NCBI GenBank assembly: GCA_934358955.1 | Contig: CAKRLC010000075.1 | Location: forward strand, 1-13,386 | Origin: an uncultured Roseburia sp. | GTDB lineage: Bacteria > Bacillota > Clostridia > Lachnospirales > Lachnospiraceae | Direction of reading: 5' to 3' | Length of the DNA stretch: 13,386 nucleotides | Shown here: positions 1 through 6,428 of the stretch, piece after piece | Position numbering within the stretch: the first letter of the stretch is position 1 | Layout of the letters: each line of letters begins with the position of its first letter | Translations under genes and position numbers: made by a program | The notes under the pieces: model-generated | Seen by the model: the letters and a program-made list of their open reading frames with translations, nothing else | Database searches by the model: none | Told to the model about the DNA's origin: nothing

Positions 1-52
1 CATCCGCAATATATTCATCTAACGACAAAAATGGTGAAAATTTGCTTCGCAT
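1..52 (-). CDS. Start of an unidentified gene, cut by the window edge
   Basis: Reading leftwards from an ATG at 52-50, 17 codons stay open to the edge (MRSKFSPFLSLDEYIAD). A purine-rich stretch containing GAGACG lies about 9 bases upstream as a possible ribosome binding site, in very AT-rich DNA. The gene would be the next one after the terminator at 161-198, so it would have its own promoter. I do not recognise the family from 17 residues. It could also be a chance open stretch. Confidence 0.3.
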   Translation of the reverse strand, partial: MRSKFSPFLSLDEYIAD

Positions 53-160
53 CTTCTTAGCGTCTCTTTTCTTTTTTTCTTAATTTTAGTAAAATTTCCC
101 TATTTATTTTTGTAATTTTCAACATTTTTTTGTAAAAAAAAACTTTTTATTCCATAGGAT
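53..160. other. AT-rich intergenic spacer
   Basis: This stretch of A and T runs separates the partial gene at the left edge from the terminator at 161-198. No open frame of note is present. It probably holds the promoter of the left-edge gene, but no -35/-10 pair stands out. Confidence 0.4.
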
Positions 161-198
161 AAAAAAAGCCGGAAGTACTTTTTAGCACCTCCAGCTTT
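161..198 (-). terminator. Intrinsic terminator downstream of bcp
   Basis: Read on the minus strand, 198-185 and 178-165 form a 14-bp stem (outer part AAAGC with GCTTT) with three G-U wobbles and no mismatch. The loop is 6 bases, and a run of seven U follows (167-161). The wobbles fit only the minus-strand RNA, since on the plus strand they become A-C mismatches. It therefore ends transcripts coming from bcp and the GNAT gene. Confidence 0.85.
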
Positions 199-251
199 CT
201 GGTTGATTCTTCTATTTTCTTGTCATTTATTTCTGATAAATTCAATTTGTA

Positions 252-380
252 TTACAGATTCTTCTTGAGAATTGTTTTTTCTTCTGTCCGGTATTCTTCC
301 ACAAATCCAATGCCTTGCTCCCATAGCCGTTTTTTCTGTATTTTGAATAGATAATGCCGTTGACTATCTCATGTTGTATT
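252..380 (-). pseudogene. Possible decayed C-terminal gene fragment
   Basis: A minus-strand frame of about 42 codons opens after a stop near 380 and ends at TAA 252-254. It reads like real protein near its end (LWEQGIGFVEEYRTEEKTIL) but has no ATG and no ribosome binding site. It lies between bcp and its terminator. It may be the tail of a gene lost between the two, or simply an open stretch in the 3' untranslated region. No family is recognised. Confidence 0.15.
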
Positions 381-386
381 TCAGCA

Positions 387-842
387 TTATTCTAATTCCT
401 TAAGCATATTTTCCGGATCATCTGCTGCTTTGACTTTATCATTTGCCTTGACAATGACTCCAGCTTCATCAATAAGATATGTGGTTCTTACCACGCCCAT
501 AGAAACTTTGCCACAGCGTTTCTTTTCTTTCCATACATCGTATGCTTCAATCACTTTACGTTCCGGATCTGCCAAAAGTGTAAATGCCAGTCCATATTTT
601 TCTTCAAACTTCTTGTGAGAGGCTACAGAATCCTTACTTACCCCAAGAACAACGGCTCCTTTCTCCGTGAACTGAGGATAACGCTCTGAGAAACCACATG
701 CCTGCTTTGTGCAGCCCGCGGTGTTATCCTTTGGATAAAAATATAAAATTACTTTTTTGCCTGCATAATCACTCAATTTATGCATTTCTCCATTCTGATC
801 CGGCAATTCAAAATCCGGTGCTTTTGTTCCGATTTCTAACAT
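387..842 (-). CDS. bcp: Thioredoxin-dependent thiol peroxidase, Bcp/PrxQ type
   Basis: This 151-residue cytosolic peroxiredoxin reduces hydrogen peroxide and organic peroxides using thioredoxin-type electron donors. The peroxidatic cysteine is C44 in the TAGCTKQAC segment, and C49 five residues later is the resolving cysteine typical of the PrxQ group. The N-terminal GTKAPDFELPDQNG and the conserved arginine R119 in GVVRTTYLID also fit, and the length is normal for the family. The start is fixed by GGAGG at 851-855, 8 bases upstream. That site overlaps the stop of the GNAT gene, with only 3 bases between the two genes, so they are co-transcribed and probably translationally coupled. A minus-strand terminator follows at 161-198. 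A third cysteine, C110, is present and its role cannot be judged from sequence. Confidence 0.95.
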   Translation of the reverse strand: MLEIGTKAPDFELPDQNGEMHKLSDYAGKKVILYFYPKDNTAGCTKQACGFSERYPQFTEKGAVVLGVSKDSVASHKKFEEKYGLAFTLLADPERKVIEAYDVWKEKKRCGKVSMGVVRTTYLIDEAGVIVKANDKVKAADDPENMLKELE

Positions 843-845
843 TTG

Positions 846-1364
846 TTATTCCTCCATTTCCATATCAGTTTTCATATACATTTCTTCCACTGCCCCCAGT
901 GCAGGCTGTTTTCTCCCGCTTGCAGCAAATCCGTGTGCTTCATAGAACTTAATTGCGCGCAAATTATTGTCAAATACCCAAAGCATTACTTTCGAATATC
1001 CAGCCTTTTTCATATCACACAGTACTTGATCCATCATCATTTTTCCGTAACCTTTATGCCAGTTATCTTTGAGTGAATGAATACAAATAAGCTCTGCAAA
1101 TCCCGTCATGTCCTTTTCTCTGGAAGCATCCCACCAGGCAATGCAATGGGGATTTCCATCCAATTCTAAAATATATCCATTTCCTTTCTTTTCTGTCAAG
1201 AGCTTTTTGTACATCTCTGTTGCCTTCTCAATTTCCGTACATTCTGAAAGAATGTCAGCAGGTACTATGTCTTTAAATGCCGCTTTCCAGCTTTCCGTTT
1301 GCACATAGGCAAGCTGGTTCTCATCCCCAGCCTTTACTCTCCTAATATTGATCGTTTTCTCCAT
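846..1364 (-). CDS. GNAT family N-acetyltransferase
   Basis: This is a 172-residue acetyl-CoA-dependent acyltransferase of the GNAT fold. Motif A with the acetyl-CoA pyrophosphate loop is at residues 91-115 (core HKGYGKMM). The usual C-terminal NLRAIKFYEAHGF, where an asparagine and an aromatic face the cofactor, is at 134-146. The substrate is unknown. A GTG at 1370 would add two residues, but it sits 2 bases from the GAGGAG site at 1373-1378, whereas ATG 1364 has an 8-base spacer and is preferred. It is the first gene of a two-gene unit with bcp. Its pairing with a peroxidase may hint at a stress role, which is inference. Confidence 0.88.
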   Translation of the reverse strand: MEKTINIRRVKAGDENQLAYVQTESWKAAFKDIVPADILSECTEIEKATEMYKKLLTEKKGNGYILELDGNPHCIAWWDASREKDMTGFAELICIHSLKDNWHKGYGKMMMDQVLCDMKKAGYSKVMLWVFDNNLRAIKFYEAHGFAASGRKQPALGAVEEMYMKTDMEMEE

Positions 1365-1385
1365 AAACACTTCTCCTCGTTTCTT

Positions 1386-1402
1386 TATGATATTCTATCA
1401 TA
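1386..1402. promoter_or_regulatory. Perfect 7-3-7 inverted repeat upstream of the GNAT-bcp unit
   Basis: TATGATA, three bases, then TATCATA form a perfect palindrome 22 bases upstream of the GNAT start, where the promoter of the unit should lie. It resembles a repressor operator in size. It does not match the 7-1-7 spacing of PerR or Fur boxes well, so I do not assign a regulator. The minus strand here contains -10-like TATGAT and TAGAAT, with no convincing -35. Confidence 0.3.
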
Positions 1403-1429
1403 TATAGTCACATAAAGACATCTTCCATT

Positions 1430-2602
1430 TTAAGATTTCATTTTATCAAAAATCAAAAGCCCTGCAACAAGGACTACCGGAAAAATGAGACCAACTGTCA
1501 TACCAGTTCTTATATTATCCCCTGCAAGCTGTGTAACTCTTCCAACAATAGCCGGCCCGACACTTCCTCCCAGATCACCTGCCATAGCAAGAAGTGCAAA
1601 CATTGCTGTTCCTCCAGATGGAAACTTTTTAGACGAAATACTGAGTGTTCCCGGCCACATAATGCCTACAGAGAAACCACATAATATACATCCGGCCAGT
1701 CCAATTACAGGATTGGAAAAAAGTGAAGCCAGAATATAGCATCCTACACATAAAATGCCTGAACCAAGCATAAACTTTGACAGGTTTACCTTTTCACCGT
1801 ATTTTCCATACAGGATTCTGCTGATTCCCATAGCCACAGCAAATAAACATGGACCTAATAGGTCTCCCATTGTTTTACTAAGTCCGAGTGCTGCCTCAGC
1901 ATATGCAGATGCCCATTGTGACATCGAAAGCTCTGATGCACCAGAGCACACCATAAGAATCATTGCGACCCAGAATACAGGCATCCTGAAAAGGGCCGAA
2001 ATACTCATTCCCTCTCCATCTTCTACAAGATATTCAATCGGGCATGTTGCAAAATTATAAATATTAATTGCAGGCACAAGCGCTAATAGGACCGCAAGCC
2101 ATTTCCAGCTGTCTATTCCAAATATAACGAAAAAGGCGGTTGATACAAGAATTGTTCCTACAGAACCCCAACAGTAAAATGAATGAAGAAGACTCATTGT
2201 AGCCTCTTTGTTTTCAAATGGACAGGCTTCAATGATCGGACTGCACAGCACTTCGATCAATCCGCTCCCTATTGCATATATCATGACACTAATGATAATT
2301 CCGGTAAATGGATTTGGAAGAATTTCCGGAAGGAAAGCAAGACCTATCAGTCCAAGTGCAGAGCTCACCTCAGATGCTACAATACATGTTCTATAACCTA
2401 TTCTGTCAACAAATCTGGCACAGAATATATCTACTACAAGCTGCGTAAAGAAAAAGCATGTAGAAATAAGTGCAATATTTCCAAGTGAAATGTTGTAATC
2501 CGAATGGAACTTCAGAAATAGCAGCGGTGCAAAGTTAGCCGCTATTGCCTGAGTGATAAATCCAAGATAACATGCAATTTTTGTTTTCTTATAGTTTTTC
2601 AT
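1430..2602 (-). CDS. Major facilitator superfamily transporter
   Basis: This 390-residue integral membrane protein has the length and hydrophobic pattern of a 12-helix MFS permease. The loop between helices 2 and 3 carries the MFS motif A core at residues 63-71 (RFVDRIGYR). Short basic ends and a long central loop around EYLVEDGEG separate the two halves. The start is ATG 2602, served by AAGGAG at 2611-2616 with an 8-base spacer; an upstream TTG at 2626 is not supported. It is divergent from an AraC-type regulator with a cupin domain, a pairing common for sugar or glycoside uptake. Sugar-related transport is therefore the best guess, but the substrate cannot be read from sequence. Confidence 0.9.
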   Translation of the reverse strand: MKNYKKTKIACYLGFITQAIAANFAPLLFLKFHSDYNISLGNIALISTCFFFTQLVVDIFCARFVDRIGYRTCIVASEVSSALGLIGLAFLPEILPNPFTGIIISVMIYAIGSGLIEVLCSPIIEACPFENKEATMSLLHSFYCWGSVGTILVSTAFFVIFGIDSWKWLAVLLALVPAINIYNFATCPIEYLVEDGEGMSISALFRMPVFWVAMILMVCSGASELSMSQWASAYAEAALGLSKTMGDLLGPCLFAVAMGISRILYGKYGEKVNLSKFMLGSGILCVGCYILASLFSNPVIGLAGCILCGFSVGIMWPGTLSISSKKFPSGGTAMFALLAMAGDLGGSVGPAIVGRVTQLAGDNIRTGMTVGLIFPVVLVAGLLIFDKMKS

Positions 2603-2638
2603 TATAAATACTCCTTGTATTTTCAAATTAGCGATTGT

Positions 2639-2667
2639 ATTATATTGTATATTTACAGAATTATCAT
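2639..2667 (-). promoter_or_regulatory. Predicted promoter of the MFS gene
   Basis: On the minus strand a perfect -10 TATAAT (2644-2639) is preceded, with a 17-base spacer, by ATGATA (2667-2662), which matches 4 of 6 consensus -35 bases. Transcription would start near 2632, leaving a short leader with the AAGGAG site. The weak -35 touches the regulator repeat at 2666-2679, the usual arrangement for activation by an AraC protein. Confidence 0.5.
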
Positions 2668-2700
2668 TGTAAAATATCGGTTATTTATTGTAATATATCG
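2644..2700. promoter_or_regulatory. Direct-repeat operators for the divergent AraC-type regulator
   Basis: Two near-identical 14-mers, ATTGTAAAATATCG (2666-2679) and ATTGTAATATATCG (2687-2700), lie 21 bases apart. A weaker third copy, ATTGTATATTTACA, starts at 2644, 22 bases from the first. Two-turn spacing of same-orientation sites is typical of the paired half-sites bound by the two HTH motifs of AraC proteins. The sites overlap the predicted promoters of both the MFS gene and the regulator, suggesting activation of one and autoregulation of the other. Confidence 0.5.
2667..2696 (+). promoter_or_regulatory. Predicted promoter of the AraC-type regulator
   Basis: TTGTAA (2667-2672) and TAATAT (2691-2696) are separated by 18 bases on the plus strand and would start transcription near 2703. 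Both hexamers lie inside the operator repeats, so the regulator probably controls its own gene. The match is moderate. Confidence 0.35.
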
Positions 2701-2729
2701 CAGCAATTTAAGAATACGAGGTAACTAAA

Positions 2730-3617
2730 ATGGATTTTTCAGATCAATTCACAAAAATAGAAACAAATGATGTCTTAATGGAAACCGCATTACATGGCAG
2801 TGAAGCTTATCCATTTCGTTACTATTATGAAAATCTGGCACTATTTGACTTTAACTGTATTGACTGGCACTGGCATAATGAATTTGAATTTGTTTATGTA
2901 GCGTGCGGAGATGTATCTGTCGACATTGGTGATTCTCATTTTATGCTCCATACCGGACAGGGGATTATGATCAATTCAAAAGCTTTGCACAGATTTCATT
3001 CCGAAGGTGATGCCATCATACCAAACTTCTTATTTAAGCCTTCCTTTATAGCACCTGCTGAAAGTCGTATCTACCAGAAATATGTAACACCTATCCTGTC
3101 TTCCTCACTGGAGTACATCATTTTTCAGGAAAATATTTGCTGGCAGGCAGATGTCCTTAATATCATGAAGGAAATCATTTCCCTGCAGGATACCGGTTGC
3201 AACCGTGAGCTGGCTGTTTCGATGCATATCCAGCAGCTTTGGTTACTTCTCCTTGAAAATGTATCATTTGAAACCTCCAATAATAAGACAGCTGTTATTT
3301 CAAGAACAAGGCTTCAGTTGATGATGCAATATATCCATACTCATTATTCGGAAAATATATCACTTGAAGATATTGCAAATTCTGCCGCAATCAGCAAAAG
3401 TTCGGCCCTTCACCTTTTTCAAACCAACATCAAAATGACTCCTGTAAATTATCTTATCAGCTACAGGCTCAAACAGGCTGCATTGCTTCTTATAGGAACG
3501 GAAAACAAGATTGCTGTCGTATCTTCGCAAACTGGTTTCAACAATGTAGACCATTTTTGCCGAAGCTTTAAAAAGACATATGGCATCACACCGACTGAAT
3601 ACAGAAGGCAGTCTTGA
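2730..3617 (+). CDS. AraC-family transcriptional regulator with N-terminal cupin
   Basis: This 295-residue DNA-binding regulator has an N-terminal cupin-like ligand domain (about residues 30-100, with the histidine-rich WHWHNEFEF at 46-54). Two helix-turn-helix motifs form the C-terminal AraC domain (about 195-295). The first HTH is near 211-231. The second, near 261-283, includes the family signature GFNNVDHFCRSFKKTYGITP. The length is typical of the sugar-responsive cupin/AraC group. The start is supported by GAGGT at 2718-2722, 7 bases upstream. It is divergent from the MFS gene, which it most likely activates, and it overlaps its own probable operators. The ligand is unknown. No clear terminator follows before the repeat array at 3662. 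Confidence 0.93.
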   Translation: MDFSDQFTKIETNDVLMETALHGSEAYPFRYYYENLALFDFNCIDWHWHNEFEFVYVACGDVSVDIGDSHFMLHTGQGIMINSKALHRFHSEGDAIIPNFLFKPSFIAPAESRIYQKYVTPILSSSLEYIIFQENICWQADVLNIMKEIISLQDTGCNRELAVSMHIQQLWLLLLENVSFETSNNKTAVISRTRLQLMMQYIHTHYSENISLEDIANSAAISKSSALHLFQTNIKMTPVNYLISYRLKQAALLLIGTENKIAVVSSQTGFNNVDHFCRSFKKTYGITPTEYRRQS

Positions 3618-3661
3618 TTCCCTCTGTTTCCTGCAAAAAGTAAATTTCCCTTATGAGCACC

Positions 3662-3969
3662 GGATTTCTGTGTCATGTGATTTTCCGATGCCTGTACTGA
3701 ATTGTGCATCTGAATCGTAATGCGGAAGCTTTCTGCTTCGTACGATTTCCGATGCCTGTACTGAATTGTGCATCCGAATCGTAATACGGAAGCTTTCTGC
3801 TTCGTACGATTTTCCGATGCCTGCACTAAATTGTGCATCTGAATCGTAATGCGGAAGCTTTCTGCTTCATACGATTTCCGATGCCTGTACTGAATTGTGC
3901 ATCTGAATCGTAATACGGAAGCTTTCTGCTTCATACGATTTTCCGATGCCTGTACTGGCATCGATATTT
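3662..3969. repeat. Tandem array of 64/65-bp hairpin-forming units
   Basis: Four full units start at 3685, 3749, 3814 and 3878. A partial unit starts at 3943, and a diverged partial unit lies on the left from about 3662. Lengths alternate 64, 65, 64, 65. The small differences (TAATGCGG versus TAATACGG, TTTCC versus TTTTCC) alternate in the same way, so a 129-bp dimer has been duplicated. Each unit can fold: GCATC with GATGC, AATCGTA with TACGATT, and GAAGC with GCTTC around a TTTCT loop. The last junction makes a perfect CGATGCC-6-GGCATCG hairpin (3944-3963). The array fills the 3' flank of the AraC gene and encodes nothing convincing. Confidence 0.9.
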
Positions 3970-4071
3970 ATAATAACTTTCTTATTCGATGCTTCTTGCT
4001 TCAAAAAGATGTGCGCTTGTCTTATTTTCCAGGCTATTTTCTCATATCACAGACTCTTTCCAGGCATAAAA

Positions 4072-4151
4072 GCATCGATTTTCTATTTTTTTGATAAATC
4101 CGATGCCTTTTCTTCATAAAGCAAACCTTTTTCTTCTTCCACAGGCATCGG
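4072..4151. repeat. Solitary relatives of the array motif (GCATCG/CGATGC inverted repeats)
   Basis: GCATCGATTT at 4072-4081 can pair with AAATCCGATGC (4096-4106) with one bulge. CCGATGCC at 4100-4107 is also an exact inverted match to GGCATCGG at 4144-4151. The same CCGATGCC motif opens each 64/65-bp unit, so these are probably decayed outliers of the array. On the plus strand they could weakly terminate the AraC transcript, but no long U run follows. Confidence 0.4.
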
Positions 4152-4157
4152 AATTGC

Positions 4158-4364
4158 TCATTTTACGCCAAATCTTTTCATTTTGAATTGATTCATGCTG
4201 ATCCCATCCCTGGTCATGTTCGTTCCGCTTCTAATCACGCTTGCTCCACCTCTGATCATGTTCCTTCCACCTCTAGTCACGTTTGCTCCACCTCTAGTCA
4301 TGTTCGTTCCACCTCTAGTCATGTTCGTTCCACCTCTAGTCACGTTTGCTCCACCTCTGGTCAT
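4158..4364 (-). CDS. Doubtful small ORF made of heptapeptide repeats
   Basis: A 68-residue frame begins at ATG 4364 with AGGGGG 7 bases upstream. It contains about nine (M/V)TRGG(T/A)N heptads and ends in a non-repeat tail (MNQFKMKRFGVK). The composition is almost entirely the product of the 21-bp array, the plus strand is also open, and no domain is recognised. It is listed because every repeat supplies its own initiation signal. More probably it is not a gene. Confidence 0.15.
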   Translation of the reverse strand: MTRGGANVTRGGTNMTRGGTNMTRGGANVTRGGRNMIRGGASVIRSGTNMTRDGISMNQFKMKRFGVK

Positions 4365-4377
4365 GATCGTTCCCCCT
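4210..4377. repeat. Tandem array of eight 21-bp units, with decayed flanking copies
   Basis: Eight uninterrupted 21-bp units start at 4210, 4231, 4252, 4273, 4294, 4315, 4336 and 4357. Two adjacent units (4294 and 4315) are identical. Weaker, partly out-of-phase copies extend to about 4189 on the left and 4440 on the right. On the minus strand each unit carries GAGGTG or a close variant, about 8 bases, then ATG or GTG. Because 21 is a multiple of 3, all start-like codons share one frame and encode a heptapeptide of the form (M/V)TRGG(T/A)N. Degeneration at both edges fits expansion from the centre. Confidence 0.9.
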
Positions 4378-4620
4378 CGTCATGCTCTTCCATCGCTAAT
4401 CATACTCATTTTCCTAGGCTCATACTGATTTCTCCTCTGGTCTTGCTTATCCGCCTCAAAAATCAGCTACTATAACTCCATGTTTCGCAACATTTGCATA
4501 GTTCAACTGGTTAAACGCATCCGCTCTCAAAAATCAGTTGCGGCTGGATACAGGAACTAACTTTGTTTTTGGATAGACTATTAGTTCTAAGAAAAAATAA
4601 TTCCAAAAATAAAAAAATAA
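4378..4620. other. Non-coding stretch between the 21-bp array and the cbiK terminator
   Basis: Decayed 21-bp units reach about 4440. A second short direct repeat follows: ATCCGCCTCAAAAATCAG near 4449 and ATCCGCTCTCAAAAATCAG near 4518. GAACTAA (4554-4560) and TTAGTTC (4581-4587) form a 7-bp inverted repeat. No gene, promoter or RNA is seen with confidence. Confidence 0.4.
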
Positions 4621-4678
4621 GCACAGACTGCCTACGTATCTTCATTCTTCATAAGAAAATACATAGCACAATCTGTGC
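4621..4678 (-). terminator. Bidirectional intrinsic terminator after cbiK
   Basis: A long stem joins 4621-4639 with 4659-4678: GCACAGA with TCTGTGC outside and CTATGTAT with ATACGTAG inside, with a short internal irregularity and a loop of about 19 bases. On the minus strand it is followed by TTATTTTTTTATTTTT and ends the cbiK transcript 24 bases past the stop. On the plus strand it is followed by ATTTTTTT, so it should also stop readthrough from the AraC side. Confidence 0.8.
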
Positions 4679-4702
4679 ATTTTTTTGTCTTATTTCTTCT
4701 AT

Positions 4703-6313
4703 TTATTCTGCCTGTGCATCAGAAACACTGACTTTGTGGTCATACCATTTTCCTTTTGTTCCGATCAGCGCAAGATCAAATTCTTCATCCAGTGCTTCTA
4801 CCGGTACATCAAAAGCATACACTTCTTCTTTGGATCCGTCAGCGTATGTAACCTCCTCTGTGGAAGGCTCGATTAATTTTGCTCCGTCCTTCTGCGCATC
4901 TGCTGCAGTTCCCCGGAACAGATTCACGATATTCTGGGATGGCATTACGATGTGAAGTGTCATTTCTCCATTTTTTACGGTTAATGTTCCGCGTCCGTCA
5001 CAAGTTTCATTTACATGGAACATACTGCTGTCTGTGTCAAACTTTGCTAAATAAGTTCCATCGGCAAGCTCTTCACTTTTGACTGCAGAAGAAAGCATGA
5101 TATTTCCAAGAGATTCGATTGCTGCTTTTGTATGCTCTACATAAAGCTGCTGGATTGCTTCAATTTCACCAAGTCCGGCAATCTGGCAGTCAACGCTGTC
5201 AAAATATCCGCTTGCTTCAAATTCACTCTTCCAGGAGTCATCCTCTTCACCAGCCATATCATTGTTTGCATGGTCTCCGGCTACAACCATTAACGGACGA
5301 AGGATTACTTTTGTATAACCTGCTTCTTTGACTGCTTCGATCACGTTCTCGCATGCTGTTTCTTCCGGCTCACCTTCCACAGTACCAATGAATACATTGT
5401 CATAGCCTAATTTTTCCATCTGGGTAGCCATCTGGCTGTAGCTTACTTTTGCAGTATGGGAAGTTCCATGTCCCATGAATACATATGCTGTTTCATCTTC
5501 TTTGGCTGCATCTAAGGAATCAAAGCCTGCATCCTTTACTGCCTCTGCTGTGATCGCTTCTGCAACAGCTGCCTTATCTTCATTGACTACAGATGCATCA
5601 CTTCCTACTTCGCCAAGCAGTGGCTCTGCGATCATCACTGTTTCAAATTTATCTTTGTATCCTTCTAATGCTTCTACAAGCTCATCGTACTCTGCACCAT
5701 GCATTAAATGAGTTGGCTGTACAACAAGATTTTTTACACCATTGTCAACCGCTCTGTCTAAAGCCTGCTCTACATTGTCAATTTTTTCACCATCTCTTGC
5801 CTGAACATGGTTGATAATGATCTGTGCTGTAAAAGCTCTTCTTACAGACCAGTCCGGATTTGCTTCCTGAAGTGCTTTCTCAATACCACCGATATCCTCT
5901 GCTCTGCTGTCATTGAAGGAAGTACCAAAGCTTACTACAAGAAGTTCATTCTCGCCAATGCCATCTGCATTCAAAGGATCATCCTTGGATGCATCTCCGG
6001 TATCTCTTCCGAAATAATCAGGGTCAGCATTCTCGCCTTCTACAAGCTCTTTCTGTGCATCTGTCAGTTTATCCCATGCTGCTTTTGCTGCTGCACACTG
6101 CTCATCTGTATTCTCGTTTCTTGTCTGCACATAGATCGCATCGATCAGTGCTGCCACTTCATCTGCTGCTGCCTGATCATCTACTTCTTCTGTTTCTGTC
6201 TCTGCAACTGCTTCTGTTTTTGTTGTCTCTGTCTCATTCTTGCTTCCGCAGCCTGCGAAAAGGCTTGCTGTCATCGTAAGTGCAAGAACAAGTGCAAGTG
6301 TTTTTTTCTTCAT
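4703..6313 (-). CDS. cbiK: Lipoprotein sirohydrochlorin cobaltochelatase (CbiK type) with extra domains
   Basis: This 536-residue protein is predicted to be exported and lipid-anchored. MKKKTLALVLALTMTASLFA is a signal peptide and SLFAGC a lipobox with C22. An acidic linker and a helical stalk-like segment (about 50-92, AAWDKLTDAQKEL) follow. A full CbiK chelatase domain spans about 123-402. The two metal-site histidines of the family fit H282 in FMGHGTSH and H348 in VVAGDHAN, 66 residues apart, with PTHLMHGAEY at 200-209. CbiK inserts Co2+ into sirohydrochlorin, the committing step of anaerobic B12 synthesis. The last 120 or so residues (about 416-532) form a beta-rich domain of unknown function, possibly surface tetrapyrrole or metal binding (inference). 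Start ATG 6313 has AGAGGAG at 6321-6327; an upstream start at 6364 would spoil the signal peptide. A cobalamin riboswitch precedes it. Confidence 0.92.
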   Translation of the reverse strand: MKKKTLALVLALTMTASLFAGCGSKNETETTKTEAVAETETEEVDDQAAADEVAALIDAIYVQTRNENTDEQCAAAKAAWDKLTDAQKELVEGENADPDYFGRDTGDASKDDPLNADGIGENELLVVSFGTSFNDSRAEDIGGIEKALQEANPDWSVRRAFTAQIIINHVQARDGEKIDNVEQALDRAVDNGVKNLVVQPTHLMHGAEYDELVEALEGYKDKFETVMIAEPLLGEVGSDASVVNEDKAAVAEAITAEAVKDAGFDSLDAAKEDETAYVFMGHGTSHTAKVSYSQMATQMEKLGYDNVFIGTVEGEPEETACENVIEAVKEAGYTKVILRPLMVVAGDHANNDMAGEEDDSWKSEFEASGYFDSVDCQIAGLGEIEAIQQLYVEHTKAAIESLGNIMLSSAVKSEELADGTYLAKFDTDSSMFHVNETCDGRGTLTVKNGEMTLHIVMPSQNIVNLFRGTAADAQKDGAKLIEPSTEEVTYADGSKEEVYAFDVPVEALDEEFDLALIGTKGKWYDHKVSVSDAQAE

Positions 6314-6428
6314 TATGTTTCTCCTCTTTGTGATTTTTTCCGCTTCATAGAGATCTGTACACAAAGAAAATTTCTTTCACATTACAGGATTTGAATGTCT
6401 AACAGTCTGCTTGTTCGTTTATGATGTT

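Noticed and set aside
1386..1402. PerR or Fur box
   Set aside because: Spacing and core bases do not match the 7-1-7 consensus of either regulator.
3461..3961. Long minus-strand ORF (166 codons) over the 64/65-bp array
   Set aside because: It is held open by the 129-bp repeat period, runs antisense into the AraC gene, and has no ribosome binding site. Its repeated 43-residue sequence is explained by the DNA repeat.
3662..4377. CRISPR array
   Set aside because: Both arrays are contiguous tandem repeats with no unique spacers, and no cas genes are nearby.
4195..4428. Plus-strand hydrophobic repeat ORF (PPLVMFV type) over the 21-bp array
   Set aside because: There is no Shine-Dalgarno before its ATG. 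It exists only because 21 is a multiple of 3, and the overlapping plus frame from 4188 is open too.
5807..6394. 195-codon cysteine-rich plus-strand ORF opposite cbiK
   Set aside because: It is an antisense shadow of the cbiK signal peptide and linker codons, without a ribosome binding site or domain.
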